Positions 1 to 9,455 of a stretch of DNA of 64,000 nucleotides are shown here, piece by piece. Numbering within the stretch: position 1 is the stretch's first letter; each line of letters begins with the position of its first letter. The DNA lies in assembly GCA_945911015.1 (NCBI GenBank), contig CAMDZW010000015.1, forward strand, positions 1-64,000, given 5' to 3'. Under the pieces are notes generated by a model. It did no database searches. It saw only the letters and a list, made by a program, of their open reading frames with translations, and was not told where the DNA came from. Both the position numbers and the translations under genes were made by a program. The DNA is from an uncultured Propionibacteriaceae bacterium. Its GTDB lineage: Bacteria > Actinomycetota > Actinomycetes > Propionibacteriales > Propionibacteriaceae.

Positions 1-258
1 GGGCAGCCCGTGCAGCACCGCATCGTTGACCGAGGTGCAGATCACCTTGCCGAAGGGGCTTGCCCCGAAGGAGGGGTGGTAGTCGATGTAGCAGGACTCG
101 GCCCCGGCCCGGTTGATCAGTTCGTGGGCACGGGCATCGATCTCGAGCAGGTTCGTGCCGACGGTGACCTCCTCGGCCAAGGTGGCCAGGGTCTGGGCGA
201 CGAAGCGGCCGGCGGGACGCATCTGTTCGATCTCGGCCGGCGTGCGCAGCTCGATCAT
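1..258 (-). CDS. map: Methionine aminopeptidase, N-terminal part (runs off window)
   Basis: Metal-dependent cytosolic enzyme that removes the initiator methionine from new proteins. The first 86 codons are visible on the minus strand from the ATG at 256-258. The reading begins MIELRTPAEIEQMRPAGR and contains YIDYHPSFGASPFGK and ICTSVNDAVLHGLP, the conserved N-terminal half of type I enzymes, with the H of VLHGLP as the usual substrate-binding His. The catalytic metal ligands lie beyond the window. A good ribosome binding site (GAGGAGT in mRNA sense) lies 5-6 nt before the ATG. The gene is divergent from hisD. Confidence 0.9.
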   Translation of the reverse strand, partial: MIELRTPAEIEQMRPAGRFVAQTLATLAEEVTVGTNLLEIDARAHELINRAGAESCYIDYHPSFGASPFGKVICTSVNDAVLHGLP

Positions 259-308
259 GGTGACTCCTCAAGTCCTCAAAGCGCCCGTCAGCATCCGGGC
301 CGGGGACC

Positions 309-314
309 ACGATA
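309..314 (-). promoter_or_regulatory. Probable -10 box of map (TATCGT)
   Basis: On the minus strand TATCGT lies about 50 nt before the map ATG. It fits the TANNNT pattern seen elsewhere in the window and would give a short leader containing the GAGGAGT ribosome binding site. No clear -35 box. Confidence 0.4.
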
Positions 315-371
315 GACCCATCCCCACCCGCCACGTACCGGAAAGCTGGTGACCGGACCGGCGCGGCTCCG

Positions 372-377
372 TAGACT
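372..377 (+). promoter_or_regulatory. -10 box of hisD (TAGACT), leaderless start
   Basis: TAGACT is followed by 7 nt and then GTG at 385. A -35-like GTGACC at 349-354 gives a 17-bp spacer. No Shine-Dalgarno sequence precedes the GTG, so transcription probably begins at or next to the start codon. Confidence 0.6.
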
Positions 378-384
378 CTGTGAT

Positions 385-1695
385 GTGTTGCGAACCGTAG
401 ACCTCACCGGCCGCAGCGACATCACGGACTACCGCTCCCTGGTGCCGCGTGCCTCCTTCGACGTCGAGGCTGCCCTCGACATCGTGCGCCCCATCTGTGA
501 CGACGTCGCCGCCCGCGGTGTCGATGCACTGTTGGACCTGGCCGAGCGGTTCGACCATGTCCGGCCGGCACATCTTCGGGTCCCGCAGGCCGAGCTCGAC
601 CGGGCTCTGGCTGAGCTCGACCCGGATCTGCGCCACTCCTTCGAGACCGCCATCACCCGCCGCCGTCAGGTCGCCGAGACCGAACGGGGGGAGACTGCTG
701 CCGAGGTGAAGGTTGCCGACGGAGCCACGATCGGGGTCCGCCAGGTCCCGGTCAACCGCGTCGGGCTGTACGTGCCCGGCGGACTGGCACCGCTGTCGTC
801 GAGTGTGATCATGAACGTGGTGCCCGCCCAGGTCGCCGGTGTCGAGCACATCGCCCTCGCCTCACCACCGCAGGCCGAGTTCGGCGGGCTGCCACACCCG
901 GCGATCCTGGCCGTGGCCGCCATGCTCGGCGTCGACGAGGTCTACGCCGTGGGCGGGGCCCAGGCGATCGCCATGTTCGCCCACGGCGTCCCCGAGCTGT
1001 GTGCACCGGTGAACCTGGTCACCGGTCCGGGCAACATCTACGTCACCGCAGCCAAGCGCCTGCTGCGTGGCCTGGTGGGCATCGACTCCGAGGCCGGGCC
1101 GACCGAGATCGCGATCCTGGCCGACGATTCGGCCGATCCTTCCTTCGTCGCGGCCGATCTGATCTCCCAGGCCGAACACGACCCGACCGCGGCAGCGGTC
1201 CTGGTGACCGACTCGGTCGCGCTCGTCGACACCGTACGGACTGAGGTCGCGACCCAGGTGGCACAGGCCCGTCACCGGGAGCGGATCACCACCGCGCTGA
1301 GCGGGGAACAGTCCGGCATCGTGCTGGTCGACGACCTCGAGCAGGGGATCGCGGTGGTCGACGCCTATGCCGCCGAGCACCTGGAGATCCAGACCCGTGA
1401 CGCGGCCGCGGTCGCCGCCCGGATCACCAACGCCGGGGCGATCTTCGTCGGCGGCTACTCTCCGGTCTCGCTCGGTGACTACTGCGCCGGCAGCACCCAC
1501 GTGCTACCGACCGCTGGCTGTGCCTGCCACTCGTCCGGGCTGAATGTGCGCTCCTTCCTGCGATCGGTGCACACCATCGACTACAGCCGGGACGCGCTGG
1601 CCGAGGTGGCTCACGCGGTGGAGACCTTCGCCGACGCGGAGGACTTGCCTTCGCACGGGGCTGCGGTCACCGTCCGATTCGGGAGCCGATCATGA
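385..1695 (+). CDS. hisD: Histidinol dehydrogenase
   Basis: Zinc enzyme that oxidises L-histidinol to L-histidine with two NAD+, the last two steps of histidine synthesis; cytosolic. From GTG 385 the protein has 436 residues, the family size. Zinc ligands match the E. coli enzyme with a constant small offset: Q262 and H265 in SQAEHDP, D365 in SLGDYCAG, H424 near the C-terminus. The catalytic E331-H332 pair is in AAEHLEI. The frame is open upstream to GTG 349, but that codon falls in the -35 region and adds 12 unconserved residues, so 385 is preferred. The stop overlaps hisC by 4 bp. First gene of a hisD-C-B-H-priA operon. Confidence 0.95.
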   Translation: MLRTVDLTGRSDITDYRSLVPRASFDVEAALDIVRPICDDVAARGVDALLDLAERFDHVRPAHLRVPQAELDRALAELDPDLRHSFETAITRRRQVAETERGETAAEVKVADGATIGVRQVPVNRVGLYVPGGLAPLSSSVIMNVVPAQVAGVEHIALASPPQAEFGGLPHPAILAVAAMLGVDEVYAVGGAQAIAMFAHGVPELCAPVNLVTGPGNIYVTAAKRLLRGLVGIDSEAGPTEIAILADDSADPSFVAADLISQAEHDPTAAAVLVTDSVALVDTVRTEVATQVAQARHRERITTALSGEQSGIVLVDDLEQGIAVVDAYAAEHLEIQTRDAAAVAARITNAGAIFVGGYSPVSLGDYCAGSTHVLPTAGCACHSSGLNVRSFLRSVHTIDYSRDALAEVAHAVETFADAEDLPSHGAAVTVRFGSRS

Positions 1696-2834
1696 TCCAA
1701 CCGGTCCCGATCATCAAGGCACCCACGCCCAGTCCGACCGCCGAAGTCTCGCTGGCCGACCTCCCGCTGCGTCCCGAACTGGTCGGCGAACTGCCCTACG
1801 GTGCGCCGCAGCTGGATGTGCCGCACCTGCTCAACGTCAACGAGAACCCCTACCCGCCGACAGCAGAGGTGATCGCCGATGCGGCGCAGGCCGTCGCCGA
1901 CGCGATGACAGCAATGAACCGCTACCCGGAACGGGATGCGATCGGTCTGCGGTCTGACCTGGCGCATTATCTGGGCCACGGCCTGACGGCGGACAACATC
2001 TGGGTCGCCAACGGCAGCAACGAGGTCCTGCTGCACGTGATGCTGGCCTTCGCCGGGCCGGACCGGACCGCACTGGGGTTCTCGCCGACGTACTCGATGT
2101 ATCCCGAATATGCCCGGGACTCCCACACCCGCTGGGTGAGCGTGCCACGGCGTGAGGACTTCAGCCTCGACCTGCCCGCAGCGCTGGCTGGCATCGCCGA
2201 GCACCGGCCGTCGGTGGTGCTGATCGCCAGCCCCAACAACCCGACCGGCACCGCCACCGGCCTCGAGGCCATCGATGAGATCTGCGACGCCACCGACGGA
2301 ATCGTCGTGGTGGACGAGGCCTACCACGAGTTCTCCCGCGCAGGTACGCCGAGCGCACTGGAGTTGTTGCCGACCCGACCACGACTGGCGGTGAGCCGGA
2401 CCATGAGCAAGGCCTTTGCCTTCGCCGGGGGACGGGTCGGCTATCTGGCCGCAGCCCCTGCCGTGGTCGACGCCCTGCGGATCGTGCGCCTGCCGTACCA
2501 CCTGTCTGCGGTGACCCAGGCTGTCGCACGGGTGGCCCTGGCCCATCGCGAGACCATGCTCGCCCAGGTCGACCAGCTCCGTGCCGAACGGGACGAGGTC
2601 GCTGCCTGGCTGGTCGGGCAGGGGTTGGAGGTGGCGCCGTCGGACGCCAACTTCGTCCTCTTCGGGCGGTTCGCCGACCGCCATGCCGTCTGGCAGCAAC
2701 TCCTCGACCAGGGCGTGCTGATCCGTGAGACCGGCCCAGATGGCTGGCTGCGGGTCTCGGCCGGCACCGGGGAGAACATGGCCGCCTTCCGCGAAGCACT
2801 GTCAACCGTCCTCACCTCTGGAGCAACAGCATGA
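1692..2834 (+). CDS. hisC: Histidinol-phosphate aminotransferase
   Basis: PLP-dependent class I/II aminotransferase converting imidazole-acetol phosphate and glutamate to histidinol phosphate. 380 residues. Visible signatures are NVNENPYPP at the substrate-binding N-terminus, [16 protein letters not shown], the [10 protein letters not shown] strand with the PLP-ring Asp and Tyr, and the Schiff-base Lys240 in [17 protein letters not shown]. The ATG overlaps the hisD stop as ATGA and the 3' end overlaps hisB the same way, so translation is probably coupled. Confidence 0.95.
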   Translation: MIQPVPIIKAPTPSPTAEVSLADLPLRPELVGELPYGAPQLDVPHLLNVNENPYPPTAEVIADAAQAVADAMTAMNRYPERDAIGLRSDLAHYLGHGLTADNIWVANGSNEVLLHVMLAFAGPDRTALGFSPTYSMYPEYARDSHTRWVSVPRREDFSLDLPAALAGIAEHRPSVVLIASPNNPTGTATGLEAIDEICDATDGIVVVDEAYHEFSRAGTPSALELLPTRPRLAVSRTMSKAFAFAGGRVGYLAAAPAVVDALRIVRLPYHLSAVTQAVARVALAHRETMLAQVDQLRAERDEVAAWLVGQGLEVAPSDANFVLFGRFADRHAVWQQLLDQGVLIRETGPDGWLRVSAGTGENMAAFREALSTVLTSGATA

Positions 2835-3445
2835 GCCGCACCGCCACCGTCGAACGCGCCACCAGCGAGTCGAGCGTCAAGGTCACCGTCAATCTCGATG
2901 GCACCGGAGCCTCCACCATCCGCACCGGCGTCGGCTTCTACGACCACATGCTCACCGCGCTGTCGAAGCATTCCCTGATCGACCTCGACGTGGAGAGCAT
3001 CGGTGACATCCACATCGACGCCCACCACACCGTCGAGGACACCGCGATCGCTCTCGGTCAGGCCCTGCGGGAGGCCCTCGGTGACAAGCGGGGGATCCGC
3101 CGGTACGGCGATGCCTTGGTTCCCCTCGATGAGGCTCTCGCCCAGGCGGTGGTCGACGTCTCGGGACGTCCCTACTGTGTCCACGACGGGGAACCCGAAG
3201 GCCAGGAATACGCCCTGATCGGCGGCGGAAATGTGGGGGTGCCCTACATCGGGTCGCTGACCCGCCACGTCTTCGAGACTCTCGCCTTCCACGCCCACCT
3301 GTGCCTGCATGTGCGGGTGCTCGGTGGCCGCGACGCCCACCACATCGTCGAGGCCCAGTTCAAGGCTGTGGCCCGTGCGCTGCGGACCGCGGTCGAGTCC
3401 GATCCTCGTACCGACGAGATCCCCAGCACCAAGGGTGCCCTGTGA
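2831..3445 (+). CDS. hisB: Imidazoleglycerol-phosphate dehydratase
   Basis: Manganese-dependent dehydratase making imidazole-acetol phosphate from imidazoleglycerol phosphate. 204 residues, so a monofunctional enzyme without the phosphatase domain of the enterobacterial fusion. The two metal-binding repeats are clear: [11 protein letters not shown] in the first half and [13 protein letters not shown] in the second. The ATG overlaps the hisC stop (ATGA). Its own TGA lies inside the first copy of an 18-bp tandem repeat that supplies the hisH start codons. Confidence 0.95.
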   Translation: MSRTATVERATSESSVKVTVNLDGTGASTIRTGVGFYDHMLTALSKHSLIDLDVESIGDIHIDAHHTVEDTAIALGQALREALGDKRGIRRYGDALVPLDEALAQAVVDVSGRPYCVHDGEPEGQEYALIGGGNVGVPYIGSLTRHVFETLAFHAHLCLHVRVLGGRDAHHIVEAQFKAVARALRTAVESDPRTDEIPSTKGAL

Positions 3446-3513
3446 ATCATGCTGGCCCTGTGAATCATGCTGGCCCTGTGAATCATGCTGGCCCCGTGAA
3501 TCAGGCTGGTTCG
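3442..3513 (+). repeat. Four tandem 18-bp repeats at the hisB/hisH junction
   Basis: Units at 3442-3459, 3460-3477, 3478-3495 and 3496-3513. The first is GTGAATCATGCTGGCCCT; copies 2 and 3 are identical or differ at one base, and copy 4 has diverged. The period is six codons, so every unit opens with a GTG in the hisH frame and encodes VNHAGP. The GTGA of unit 1 holds the hisB stop. Confidence 0.95.
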
Positions 3514-4134
3514 GGACGTCCGACGGTGGCGGTGCTCGACCACGGGTCGGGCAATCTTCGCTCTGCGGTACGGGCACTCACCCAGGCCGGGGCCGAGGTG
3601 GACCTGACCAGTGATGTCGACGGCGCCGCGACCGCCGACGCACTGGTGGTGCCCGGGGTGGGCGCCTTTGCCACCTGCATGGACGGACTGGCGAGGATCG
3701 GTGCGGTCGGGCTGATCCGCGACTGGGCCTGTCAGGCCAAACCTCTGTTGGGCATCTGTGTCGGTTTCCAGGTGCTCTTCGACAGTGGCACCGAGCACGG
3801 CACCACCACTGCTGGCTGCGGTGTGCTCACCGGCCAGGTCACCGGGCTCGCCACCCGGCGGTTGCCGCACATGGGCTGGAACACCGTGACCGGGTTCGAG
3901 GAGCGGTTCTACTTCGTCCACTCGTACGGGGTCGCCCACGACCCGGAGGCGCCGGTCTCCCATGCCTTGGGTGCCGAATCGGTCACGGTCCATCTCACCT
4001 CGCACGGAACGGCCACCTTCGTGGCGGCGGTCAGCAGCGGATCCCTGCTCGCCACGCAGTTCCACCCGGAGAAGTCGGCCGAGGCCGGGGCCGGGTTGCT
4101 TCGCGGGTGGGTGTCCAGCATCCATAACCGATAG
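3442..4134 (+). CDS. hisH: Imidazole glycerol phosphate synthase, glutaminase subunit
   Basis: Class I glutamine amidotransferase that supplies ammonia to HisF, forming IGP and AICAR from PRFAR. From GTG 3442 it has 230 residues, slightly longer than usual because of an N-terminal (VNHAGP)-type repeat of 24 residues. The catalytic triad is visible: Cys106 in LLGICVGFQ, and His208 and Glu210 in [21 protein letters not shown] forms the oxyanion region and HMGWN is the family signature. Any of four in-frame GTGs (3442, 3460, 3478, 3496) could be the start; 3442 overlaps the hisB stop and is the default. The partner hisF is not in this cluster. Confidence 0.92.
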   Translation: MNHAGPVNHAGPVNHAGPVNQAGSGRPTVAVLDHGSGNLRSAVRALTQAGAEVDLTSDVDGAATADALVVPGVGAFATCMDGLARIGAVGLIRDWACQAKPLLGICVGFQVLFDSGTEHGTTTAGCGVLTGQVTGLATRRLPHMGWNTVTGFEERFYFVHSYGVAHDPEAPVSHALGAESVTVHLTSHGTATFVAAVSSGSLLATQFHPEKSAEAGAGLLRGWVSSIHNR

Positions 4135-4137
4135 GCT
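4132..4137 (+). promoter_or_regulatory. Possible internal -10 box for priA (TAGGCT), leaderless
   Basis: TAGGCT starts with the hisH stop codon TAG and lies 6 nt before the priA GTG at 4144. No Shine-Dalgarno sequence is present, so priA may have its own leaderless promoter within the operon. Confidence 0.45.
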
Positions 4138-4143
4138 GCGCGG

Positions 4144-4926
4144 GTGAGTTCTTTGGTGCTGCTCCCCGCTGTCGACGTCGTCGACGGCCAAGCCGTCCAG
4201 TTGGTGCAGGGGGTGGCCGGGACCGAGAAGCAGTTCGGTGATCCTCAGGCCGCCGCCCAGCGCTGGGTCGACCAGGGGGCGGAATGGCTGCATCTGGTCG
4301 ATCTTGACGCCGCCTTCGGTCGTGGTTCGAATGCCGGCGTGCTCGGCGAGGTCATTGCCGCCAGCGGGTTGGAGGTCGAGCTCTCCGGCGGCATTCGCGA
4401 CGACGCCTCGCTGGACCGTGCCCTGTCGACCGGTTGTCGTCGGGTCGTGATCGGCACGGCAGCGCTCGAGAAGCCGGAGTGGGCCGAGAAGGTGATCGCC
4501 GAACACGGTGACCGGATCGCGGTCGGTCTCGACGTCAAGGGCGACAAGCTGGCGGCTCGCGGTTGGACCCAGGAGGGCGGTGACCTGATGGAGACCCTGC
4601 AGCGGCTCGACGCGGCTGGTTGTCAGCGGTTCATCGTCACCGATGTCGCCAGCGACGGCATGTTGTCCGGCCCCAATCTGGAGTTGCTCGGCCGGGTCTG
4701 TGCCCACACCGATGCGGCGGTGATTGCTTCCGGCGGGGTGTCGACCCTGCAGGACATCGAGACCCTCACCGGTCTGGTGTCGATCGGTGTCGAGGGCGCC
4801 ATCATCGGCACCGCCCTCTATGTCGGCAACCTGTCCCTGCCCGAAGCACTCGCGCTGACCCGCAGCGCCGGCACAGCCGAACCACCATCCGAAGGTGCCG
4901 AGTCACCATCCGAAGGAGCACAGTGA
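4144..4926 (+). CDS. priA: Phosphoribosyl isomerase A (bifunctional HisA/TrpF)
   Basis: TIM-barrel isomerase. In actinobacteria this enzyme acts in both histidine (ProFAR to PRFAR) and tryptophan (PRA to CdRP) synthesis. General base/acid aspartates are D11 ([10 protein letters not shown]) and D171 ([14 protein letters not shown]). R139 and W141 in [10 protein letters not shown] correspond to the Arg/Trp pair associated with dual specificity in mycobacterial PriA. 260 residues; the last 14 or so are an added tail made by a 21-bp duplication ([14 protein letters not shown]). Dual activity is inferred; no trpF is visible here to test it. Confidence 0.9.
   Translation: MSSLVLLPAVDVVDGQAVQLVQGVAGTEKQFGDPQAAAQRWVDQGAEWLHLVDLDAAFGRGSNAGVLGEVIAASGLEVELSGGIRDDASLDRALSTGCRRVVIGTAALEKPEWAEKVIAEHGDRIAVGLDVKGDKLAARGWTQEGGDLMETLQRLDAAGCQRFIVTDVASDGMLSGPNLELLGRVCAHTDAAVIASGGVSTLQDIETLTGLVSIGVEGAIIGTALYVGNLSLPEALALTRSAGTAEPPSEGAESPSEGAQ
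4883..4916 (+). repeat. 21-bp tandem duplication at the 3' end of priA
   Basis: CACCATCCGAAGG occurs at 4883-4895 and 4904-4916, in frame with priA. The second copy provides the GAAGGAG ribosome binding site 4 nt before the GTG of the next gene. Confidence 0.85.
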
Positions 4927-7355
4927 GCCTCACCGTGGACCGTTCCCCGGCGGGCAGCTTCGGCGTCCGTCAGGTGGCCACCACCGGCCCCGAGCTGGAC
5001 GGGCGTCTGAAGGATCTGCTCGACGGCCAGTTGATCGTCATGACCGGTGTCACCGGCTTCATCGGCGAGCAGCTGCTGTGGAAGATCCTCACCGAACTGC
5101 CGACCACCCGCGCCGGGGTGATTGTGCGTCGCAAGGGTTCCCAGACCGCTGAGGACCGGGTGCTGTCGTTGTTGAAGAAGAAGATCTTCGCCGACGTCGT
5201 GGCGGCGGCCGGATCCCGCGAAGAGCTGGTGGCCGAGCGCATCGTGGTCATCGAGGGCGACCTGCCCAATGTTCCGGAGCTGCCCGAGGACCTGGATGTG
5301 GTCCTGCACTGTGCCGGTGACGTGAGTTTTGACCCGCCGATCGACCAGGCTTTCACCACCAATGTGATCGGCACCCAGCGGCTCATGGAGCGGATGCTCG
5401 AAGCGACGGCCCGCTCCGGCAAGACCCCGCACTATGTCCACGTGTCCACCGCCTACACCGCCGGACGGCGCCGTGGCGCGATCCCGGAGGCGGCCCACGT
5501 CCACGACATCGACCATCGGGTCGAGACCGCACGGGGGATGGAGCTGCGGGCCGTGGTGGAGAACCAGTCCCGCACCAGCGAACGGCTGACCCAGCTGCGC
5601 GAGGAGGCCGAGGTCGAGCACCGCCAGGCCGGTCTGCTCACCACGGCCGACGACACCGAACGTCGCCGACGGGCCTGGGTCGAGGAGGAGCTGGTCAAGG
5701 CTGGCACCGAACGCGCCCGTTCCCTGGGCTGGACCGATGTCTACACCTTCACCAAGGCGCTGGCCGAGCGGGTCGTCGCCGAGATCGGCGCCGAGATCCC
5801 GGTGTCGGTGGTCCGTCCGGCCATCGTGGAGTCCTCCTGGAAGCACCCCTACCCGGGGTGGATCGAAGGCTTCAAGATGGCTGAGCCGTTGATCCTGGCC
5901 TACGGGCGTGGCGACCTGCCGGAGTTCCCGGCCTCCCCGGACTCGGTGGTCGACATCGTGCCCTGCGACATCGTGGTCAACGCAACCCTTGCGGTCTGCG
6001 CGACCCGACCCGAACCCGGCAAGCCGGAGTTCTACCACCTCAACTCCGGTGCGCGGAACCCGCTGACCTTCTCCGAGCTCTACAGTCATGTCCGCAACTA
6101 CTTCCTGGCCCACCCGTTCTCCGGGGGTGACAAGGGCATCCCGAAGCTGCCGGTCTGGAAGTTTCCCGGGGCAGCCGCGGTCGAGAAGGTCCTCACCAGC
6201 ACCGAGCGCAAACACAAGATCGGTGAGGCGGTGTTGCGCCGCATGCCCCGTGGCACGACCGCGAAGGCACTGGCCAAGACGCTCGACAAGACCCGCACCC
6301 GGCTTGATTTCCTGCACAAGTATCTGGGGCTGTACAACGAGTACGCCCAGTCCGAGCTGCACTTCGTCGACGACAACACCCTGCGACTGCACCACTGTCT
6401 GCACGCCGACGACGTCGAGGCCTTTGCCTTCGACAGTGCTGCCTACGACTGGACCACCTATCTCGAAGAGGTCCACTGTCCCTCGATCACCGAACCGGTG
6501 CGACGGATGGATGCCCTGCGCCGCAAGCGGGGCAACCGGGCCACCACGATGAAGCCGCTCACCCCGCGTGCCGAGGGGGAGGACACACCCAGCGATGTGG
6601 TGGCGGTCTTCGACCTGGACGGCACTGTGATGACCACCAATGTGGTCGAGCAGTACCTGTGGGCCCGGCTTCCTGAGCTCAACACCGGCCAGAAGATCGC
6701 CGAGGTTGCCTCCCTGGTCAAGGCCTTGCCCGGGCTGCTGCGTGCCGACAAGCGTGACCGTGGTGGCTTCCTGCGTGCGGTCTACCGCCGGTACGAGGGA
6801 GCAGACCTCGCTGCCCTGGAGTCCTATGTCGACCACCAGATGGCCGGTCACATTCTCGAACGGCTCGCCCCTGATGCGGTCCGTCGGATCCGGGATCACC
6901 GTGCCGCCGGCCACACCACGATCCTGATCACCGGCGTGGCCCGGCCGCTGACCCGGCCCCTGGCGCCGCTGTTCGATGTTGTCGTCGCCGCCGATCTGGC
7001 CACCGACCGCAACGGTCGCTGCACCGGGTACTTGGCGACTCCGGCCCTGGTCGGGGAGTCGCGCGCCGCCTGGCTCAACCACTATGCGACCCTCCACGGG
7101 ATTGACCTGTCGAAGTCCTTCGCCTACGCGGACTCGCACTCGGATCTGCCCTGGCTCTCGGTGGTCGGCCACGCGGTCGCGGTGAACCCTGACATCCCGT
7201 TGATGCGAGCAGCGCAGAAGCGCCAATGGACCACGGTCGACTGGGAGTCGACGCCGCAGACCCCCGTCTGGGTGATGCCTCCCGCTCGACGCCGACACAC
7301 CACCGACACCGACACCGAATCCCGTGACCACGCCGACCACCTGAAGGGTGAATGA
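4923..7355 (+). CDS. Fatty acyl-CoA reductase-like SDR fused to HAD-IB phosphatase
   Basis: 810 residues with two enzyme modules. Residues about 35-400 form an extended SDR of the male-sterility/NAD_binding_4 type: nucleotide motif GVTGFIG at 42-48, STAYTAG at 175-181 and YxxxK (Y274-K278). This family reduces acyl-CoA or acyl-ACP to alcohol or aldehyde. Residues about 558-770 form a HAD-IB phosphatase with DLDGT (D564, D566), ITG (T670) and DSHSD (D737, D741). The GTG overlaps the priA stop (GTGA) and has a GAAGGAG ribosome binding site. The downstream genes encode LarA-like and acyltransferase-like proteins. A role in alcohol- or phosphate-headgroup lipid formation is inferred; the substrate is unknown. 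Confidence 0.75.
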   Translation: MSLTVDRSPAGSFGVRQVATTGPELDGRLKDLLDGQLIVMTGVTGFIGEQLLWKILTELPTTRAGVIVRRKGSQTAEDRVLSLLKKKIFADVVAAAGSREELVAERIVVIEGDLPNVPELPEDLDVVLHCAGDVSFDPPIDQAFTTNVIGTQRLMERMLEATARSGKTPHYVHVSTAYTAGRRRGAIPEAAHVHDIDHRVETARGMELRAVVENQSRTSERLTQLREEAEVEHRQAGLLTTADDTERRRRAWVEEELVKAGTERARSLGWTDVYTFTKALAERVVAEIGAEIPVSVVRPAIVESSWKHPYPGWIEGFKMAEPLILAYGRGDLPEFPASPDSVVDIVPCDIVVNATLAVCATRPEPGKPEFYHLNSGARNPLTFSELYSHVRNYFLAHPFSGGDKGIPKLPVWKFPGAAAVEKVLTSTERKHKIGEAVLRRMPRGTTAKALAKTLDKTRTRLDFLHKYLGLYNEYAQSELHFVDDNTLRLHHCLHADDVEAFAFDSAAYDWTTYLEEVHCPSITEPVRRMDALRRKRGNRATTMKPLTPRAEGEDTPSDVVAVFDLDGTVMTTNVVEQYLWARLPELNTGQKIAEVASLVKALPGLLRADKRDRGGFLRAVYRRYEGADLAALESYVDHQMAGHILERLAPDAVRRIRDHRAAGHTTILITGVARPLTRPLAPLFDVVVAADLATDRNGRCTGYLATPALVGESRAAWLNHYATLHGIDLSKSFAYADSHSDLPWLSVVGHAVAVNPDIPLMRAAQKRQWTTVDWESTPQTPVWVMPPARRRHTTDTDTESRDHADHLKGE

Positions 7356-8889
7356 CTTGACGATCCAGCGACCGGTGGCCCGTCCCGGATTTGTGCACGA
7401 GGTCAACGAACGGACGCCCGCCCTGGCCGTCCAGACCGGCTCCGCGGTGCACCTTGAACGCTTCCCGATCGGCACCACCGTGGTCTACCCGGCCGAGCCG
7501 ACGGTACCTGCGGTACTGGCCCGCCCCGCGATCCGTGAGGCCCTGACGGCGCCCGTGGACAGTGAACCGCTGGCCACCCGGCTGGCCGGTGCGAAGAAGG
7601 TCACCATCGTCTTCGGCGACACGACGGCCGCCGTCCCGGCCACCGACGGTGTCGCCGCCCGCGGTCAGGCGATCGAGGAGATCCTCACCCTCGCCGCCGC
7701 AGCCGGGGTCGACGACCTCGCCCTGGTTTGCGCCCGTGGTCTGCAGCGCAGGCTCACCGAGGACGAGCTGCTGGCCGCGCTCGGCCGCCGGGTCCACGAG
7801 TCCTTTGCCCCGCTCGGTCTGATCAGCCAGCACGACGCAGAGGCCGATGATCTGGTCACGGTCGGTGACTCCACTGACGTCGTCGCGATCAATCGCCGGG
7901 TCGCCGAGTCCGACCTGGTGGTCACCGTGCAGGCCACCGACAGCCGCAGCCGTACCGGATCCCACCTGTTGGTCGAGCTGGCTGGGGTGAGCGCTCTGGC
8001 CGCCGTACGAGGTCACGATGCTGAAGCCGGTGCCGAATCAGCGCTCGGTGAACGCCTCGCGGCCGCCCTGCCGGTCTTCGCGGTCGAGATCGCCCTCGAC
8101 TCCCACCCGGTCACCGACCAGCTCGCCTTCCTCACCCGCCGTGAATGGGAGTGGGGCCTGAAGGAGAAGCTCAGCCTCAAGGCCCTTCAGACCGCAGACC
8201 AGTGGCTACCGGCACGCTCGCGGGCCCGGATGCTGCAGCAGATGACCACCACCACTGCGGTGCTGGCGGTCAGTGCCGGTGCCCCGCTCGAGGTCGGTGC
8301 TCGCAGCCGCGAGGTGCTGGTGGCCAAACAGCGGGTCATCGTCGGACGTCAGGTCAACACCTTGGTCACCGGCCTGCCCCAGGTCTCGGCCCATGGGGTC
8401 GGTGCTTGGCTGAACCCGTTGCTGGCCGCCCATCTTGCTCTCGCCGAGGTCGACGGCAGCCACACCGGCACCCCATTCCTGGCCGATGGCGGAGACCTGA
8501 TCGTGTTCGGTGGCGCTGAGCCTCGTTACCACCATCACCACACCGCCACCGCCGACTTCGTGAGCCAGGTCCTGCCCGGGGTGGACGCCGCCGCCCTGGC
8601 AGCGGCAGAGCGCCGATTCGCCACTGATTCCTGGTATCGCCACCTCTACCAGCACGGCGAGGCACACCACGCCCTGCAACCGTTCCATCTGTGGTACCAG
8701 ACTGCAGCAGCACGGCAGCGGTTGTCCTCGATCATCTGGGTCGGTGGGGACCGCGAGACCTGCGCCGCCATGGGCTTCCGCTCCGCGACGACTCTGGCCG
8801 ATGCCCTCGAGATGGTCGGCGACTCCAGCGCGCTGGGGCACCTGCACAATCCGCCGCTGCCGATCGTCGACCTGGTGGACCAGCGATGA
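7348..8889 (+). CDS. LarA-like protein (DUF2088 family), probably divergent
   Basis: 513 residues. The N-terminal half resembles nickel-pincer lactate racemase LarA: VTIVFGDTTAAVPA aligns with the DxTRPxP strand, and CARGLQRRLTEDEL aligns with the usual GxHRxMTxxEL helix. Expected catalytic positions look altered: the Arg after DTT is Ala, the His of GxHR is Gln133, and the GGAK segment holding the pincer lysine is not recognisable near residue 210. A YHHHH run lies in the C-terminal half. Lactate racemase activity is therefore doubtful. The GTG overlaps the upstream gene by 8 bp and the stop overlaps the next ATG, so the three genes form one unit. Confidence 0.6.
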   Translation: MNDLTIQRPVARPGFVHEVNERTPALAVQTGSAVHLERFPIGTTVVYPAEPTVPAVLARPAIREALTAPVDSEPLATRLAGAKKVTIVFGDTTAAVPATDGVAARGQAIEEILTLAAAAGVDDLALVCARGLQRRLTEDELLAALGRRVHESFAPLGLISQHDAEADDLVTVGDSTDVVAINRRVAESDLVVTVQATDSRSRTGSHLLVELAGVSALAAVRGHDAEAGAESALGERLAAALPVFAVEIALDSHPVTDQLAFLTRREWEWGLKEKLSLKALQTADQWLPARSRARMLQQMTTTTAVLAVSAGAPLEVGARSREVLVAKQRVIVGRQVNTLVTGLPQVSAHGVGAWLNPLLAAHLALAEVDGSHTGTPFLADGGDLIVFGGAEPRYHHHHTATADFVSQVLPGVDAAALAAAERRFATDSWYRHLYQHGEAHHALQPFHLWYQTAAARQRLSSIIWVGGDRETCAAMGFRSATTLADALEMVGDSSALGHLHNPPLPIVDLVDQR

Positions 8890-9455
8890 GTGGGTTCCAG
8901 GTCGCAGGACTCGGCATCACCGTCGTCGCGCCCCGCCCGATCGAGGTGGTCGGTGACGATCTGCTCGCCGAGGTCGAGGGGCCCTGCGTGTTCTGGGTCG
9001 TCGACGGCACCGCCGAGTCAGTGCGGGCCGGTCTGCGTGCCGCCGGTTGGCAGGGCCGGGTCCGGGTGGTCGCGCCGACCCCGGGTCAGGTGGCCCGTCG
9101 CCGCGGACCGTCGGTGGCGCTGTTGGTCGATGACCCGCAGGTCGCTGCGGCCCACCTGGCCCAGTTGATGCCGGTGCCGGTCGTGCCGATCTGGTTTGGC
9201 GGTGCCCACGCCGACAGCGGTGATCTCCGGGTCCGGATCGGGGCAGCTCTCCAGCCGGCACCGGGGGAGAACCATCCGGCTTTCATCGGGCGGATCACCG
9301 ACACTGCGACCGCTCTGGCCGCTGAGGAGTCCCTTGGCTGGTGGCAGGTCGTCGGCGGAGCGAGCACCGACAGCCCGCAGGTGCGGCCCGGCGGTTGGCG
9401 CCAACGATGGGCCCGGACCGAACCGGTGGCCGACTCACCCAGGATCTGGGGCTGA
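8886..9455 (+). CDS. Degenerate glycerolipid acyltransferase-like protein
   Basis: 189 residues. The central segment VPVVPIWFGG followed by LRVRIGAALQPAPGE resembles the C-terminal part of PlsC/LPLAT acyltransferases (PVVPV...G then VRxGxPL), and an alpha-helical ending follows. The catalytic HxxxxD box of that family is absent, so it may be a partial or non-catalytic member. The ATG overlaps the preceding stop. The 3' end overlaps the convergent coaE by 21 bp. With the reductase/HAD fusion upstream, the context suggests lipid metabolism. Assignment is tentative. Confidence 0.45.
   Translation: MSGFQVAGLGITVVAPRPIEVVGDDLLAEVEGPCVFWVVDGTAESVRAGLRAAGWQGRVRVVAPTPGQVARRRGPSVALLVDDPQVAAAHLAQLMPVPVVPIWFGGAHADSGDLRVRIGAALQPAPGENHPAFIGRITDTATALAAEESLGWWQVVGGASTDSPQVRPGGWRQRWARTEPVADSPRIWG

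Noticed and set aside
349..384. Upstream GTG start for hisD
   Set aside because: The GTG coincides with the -35 element, the extra 12 residues are not conserved, and the -10 box would lie inside the coding region.
3442..3513. CRISPR array
   Set aside because: Units are contiguous 18-mers without spacers and lie in a coding junction. No other array-like repeats or cas genes were seen.
4818..7478. Open frame of 886 codons on the minus strand
   Set aside because: Antisense to the reductase/HAD fusion. The translation is low-complexity His/Gly/Asp-rich with no family signature, a common artefact of GC-rich third positions.
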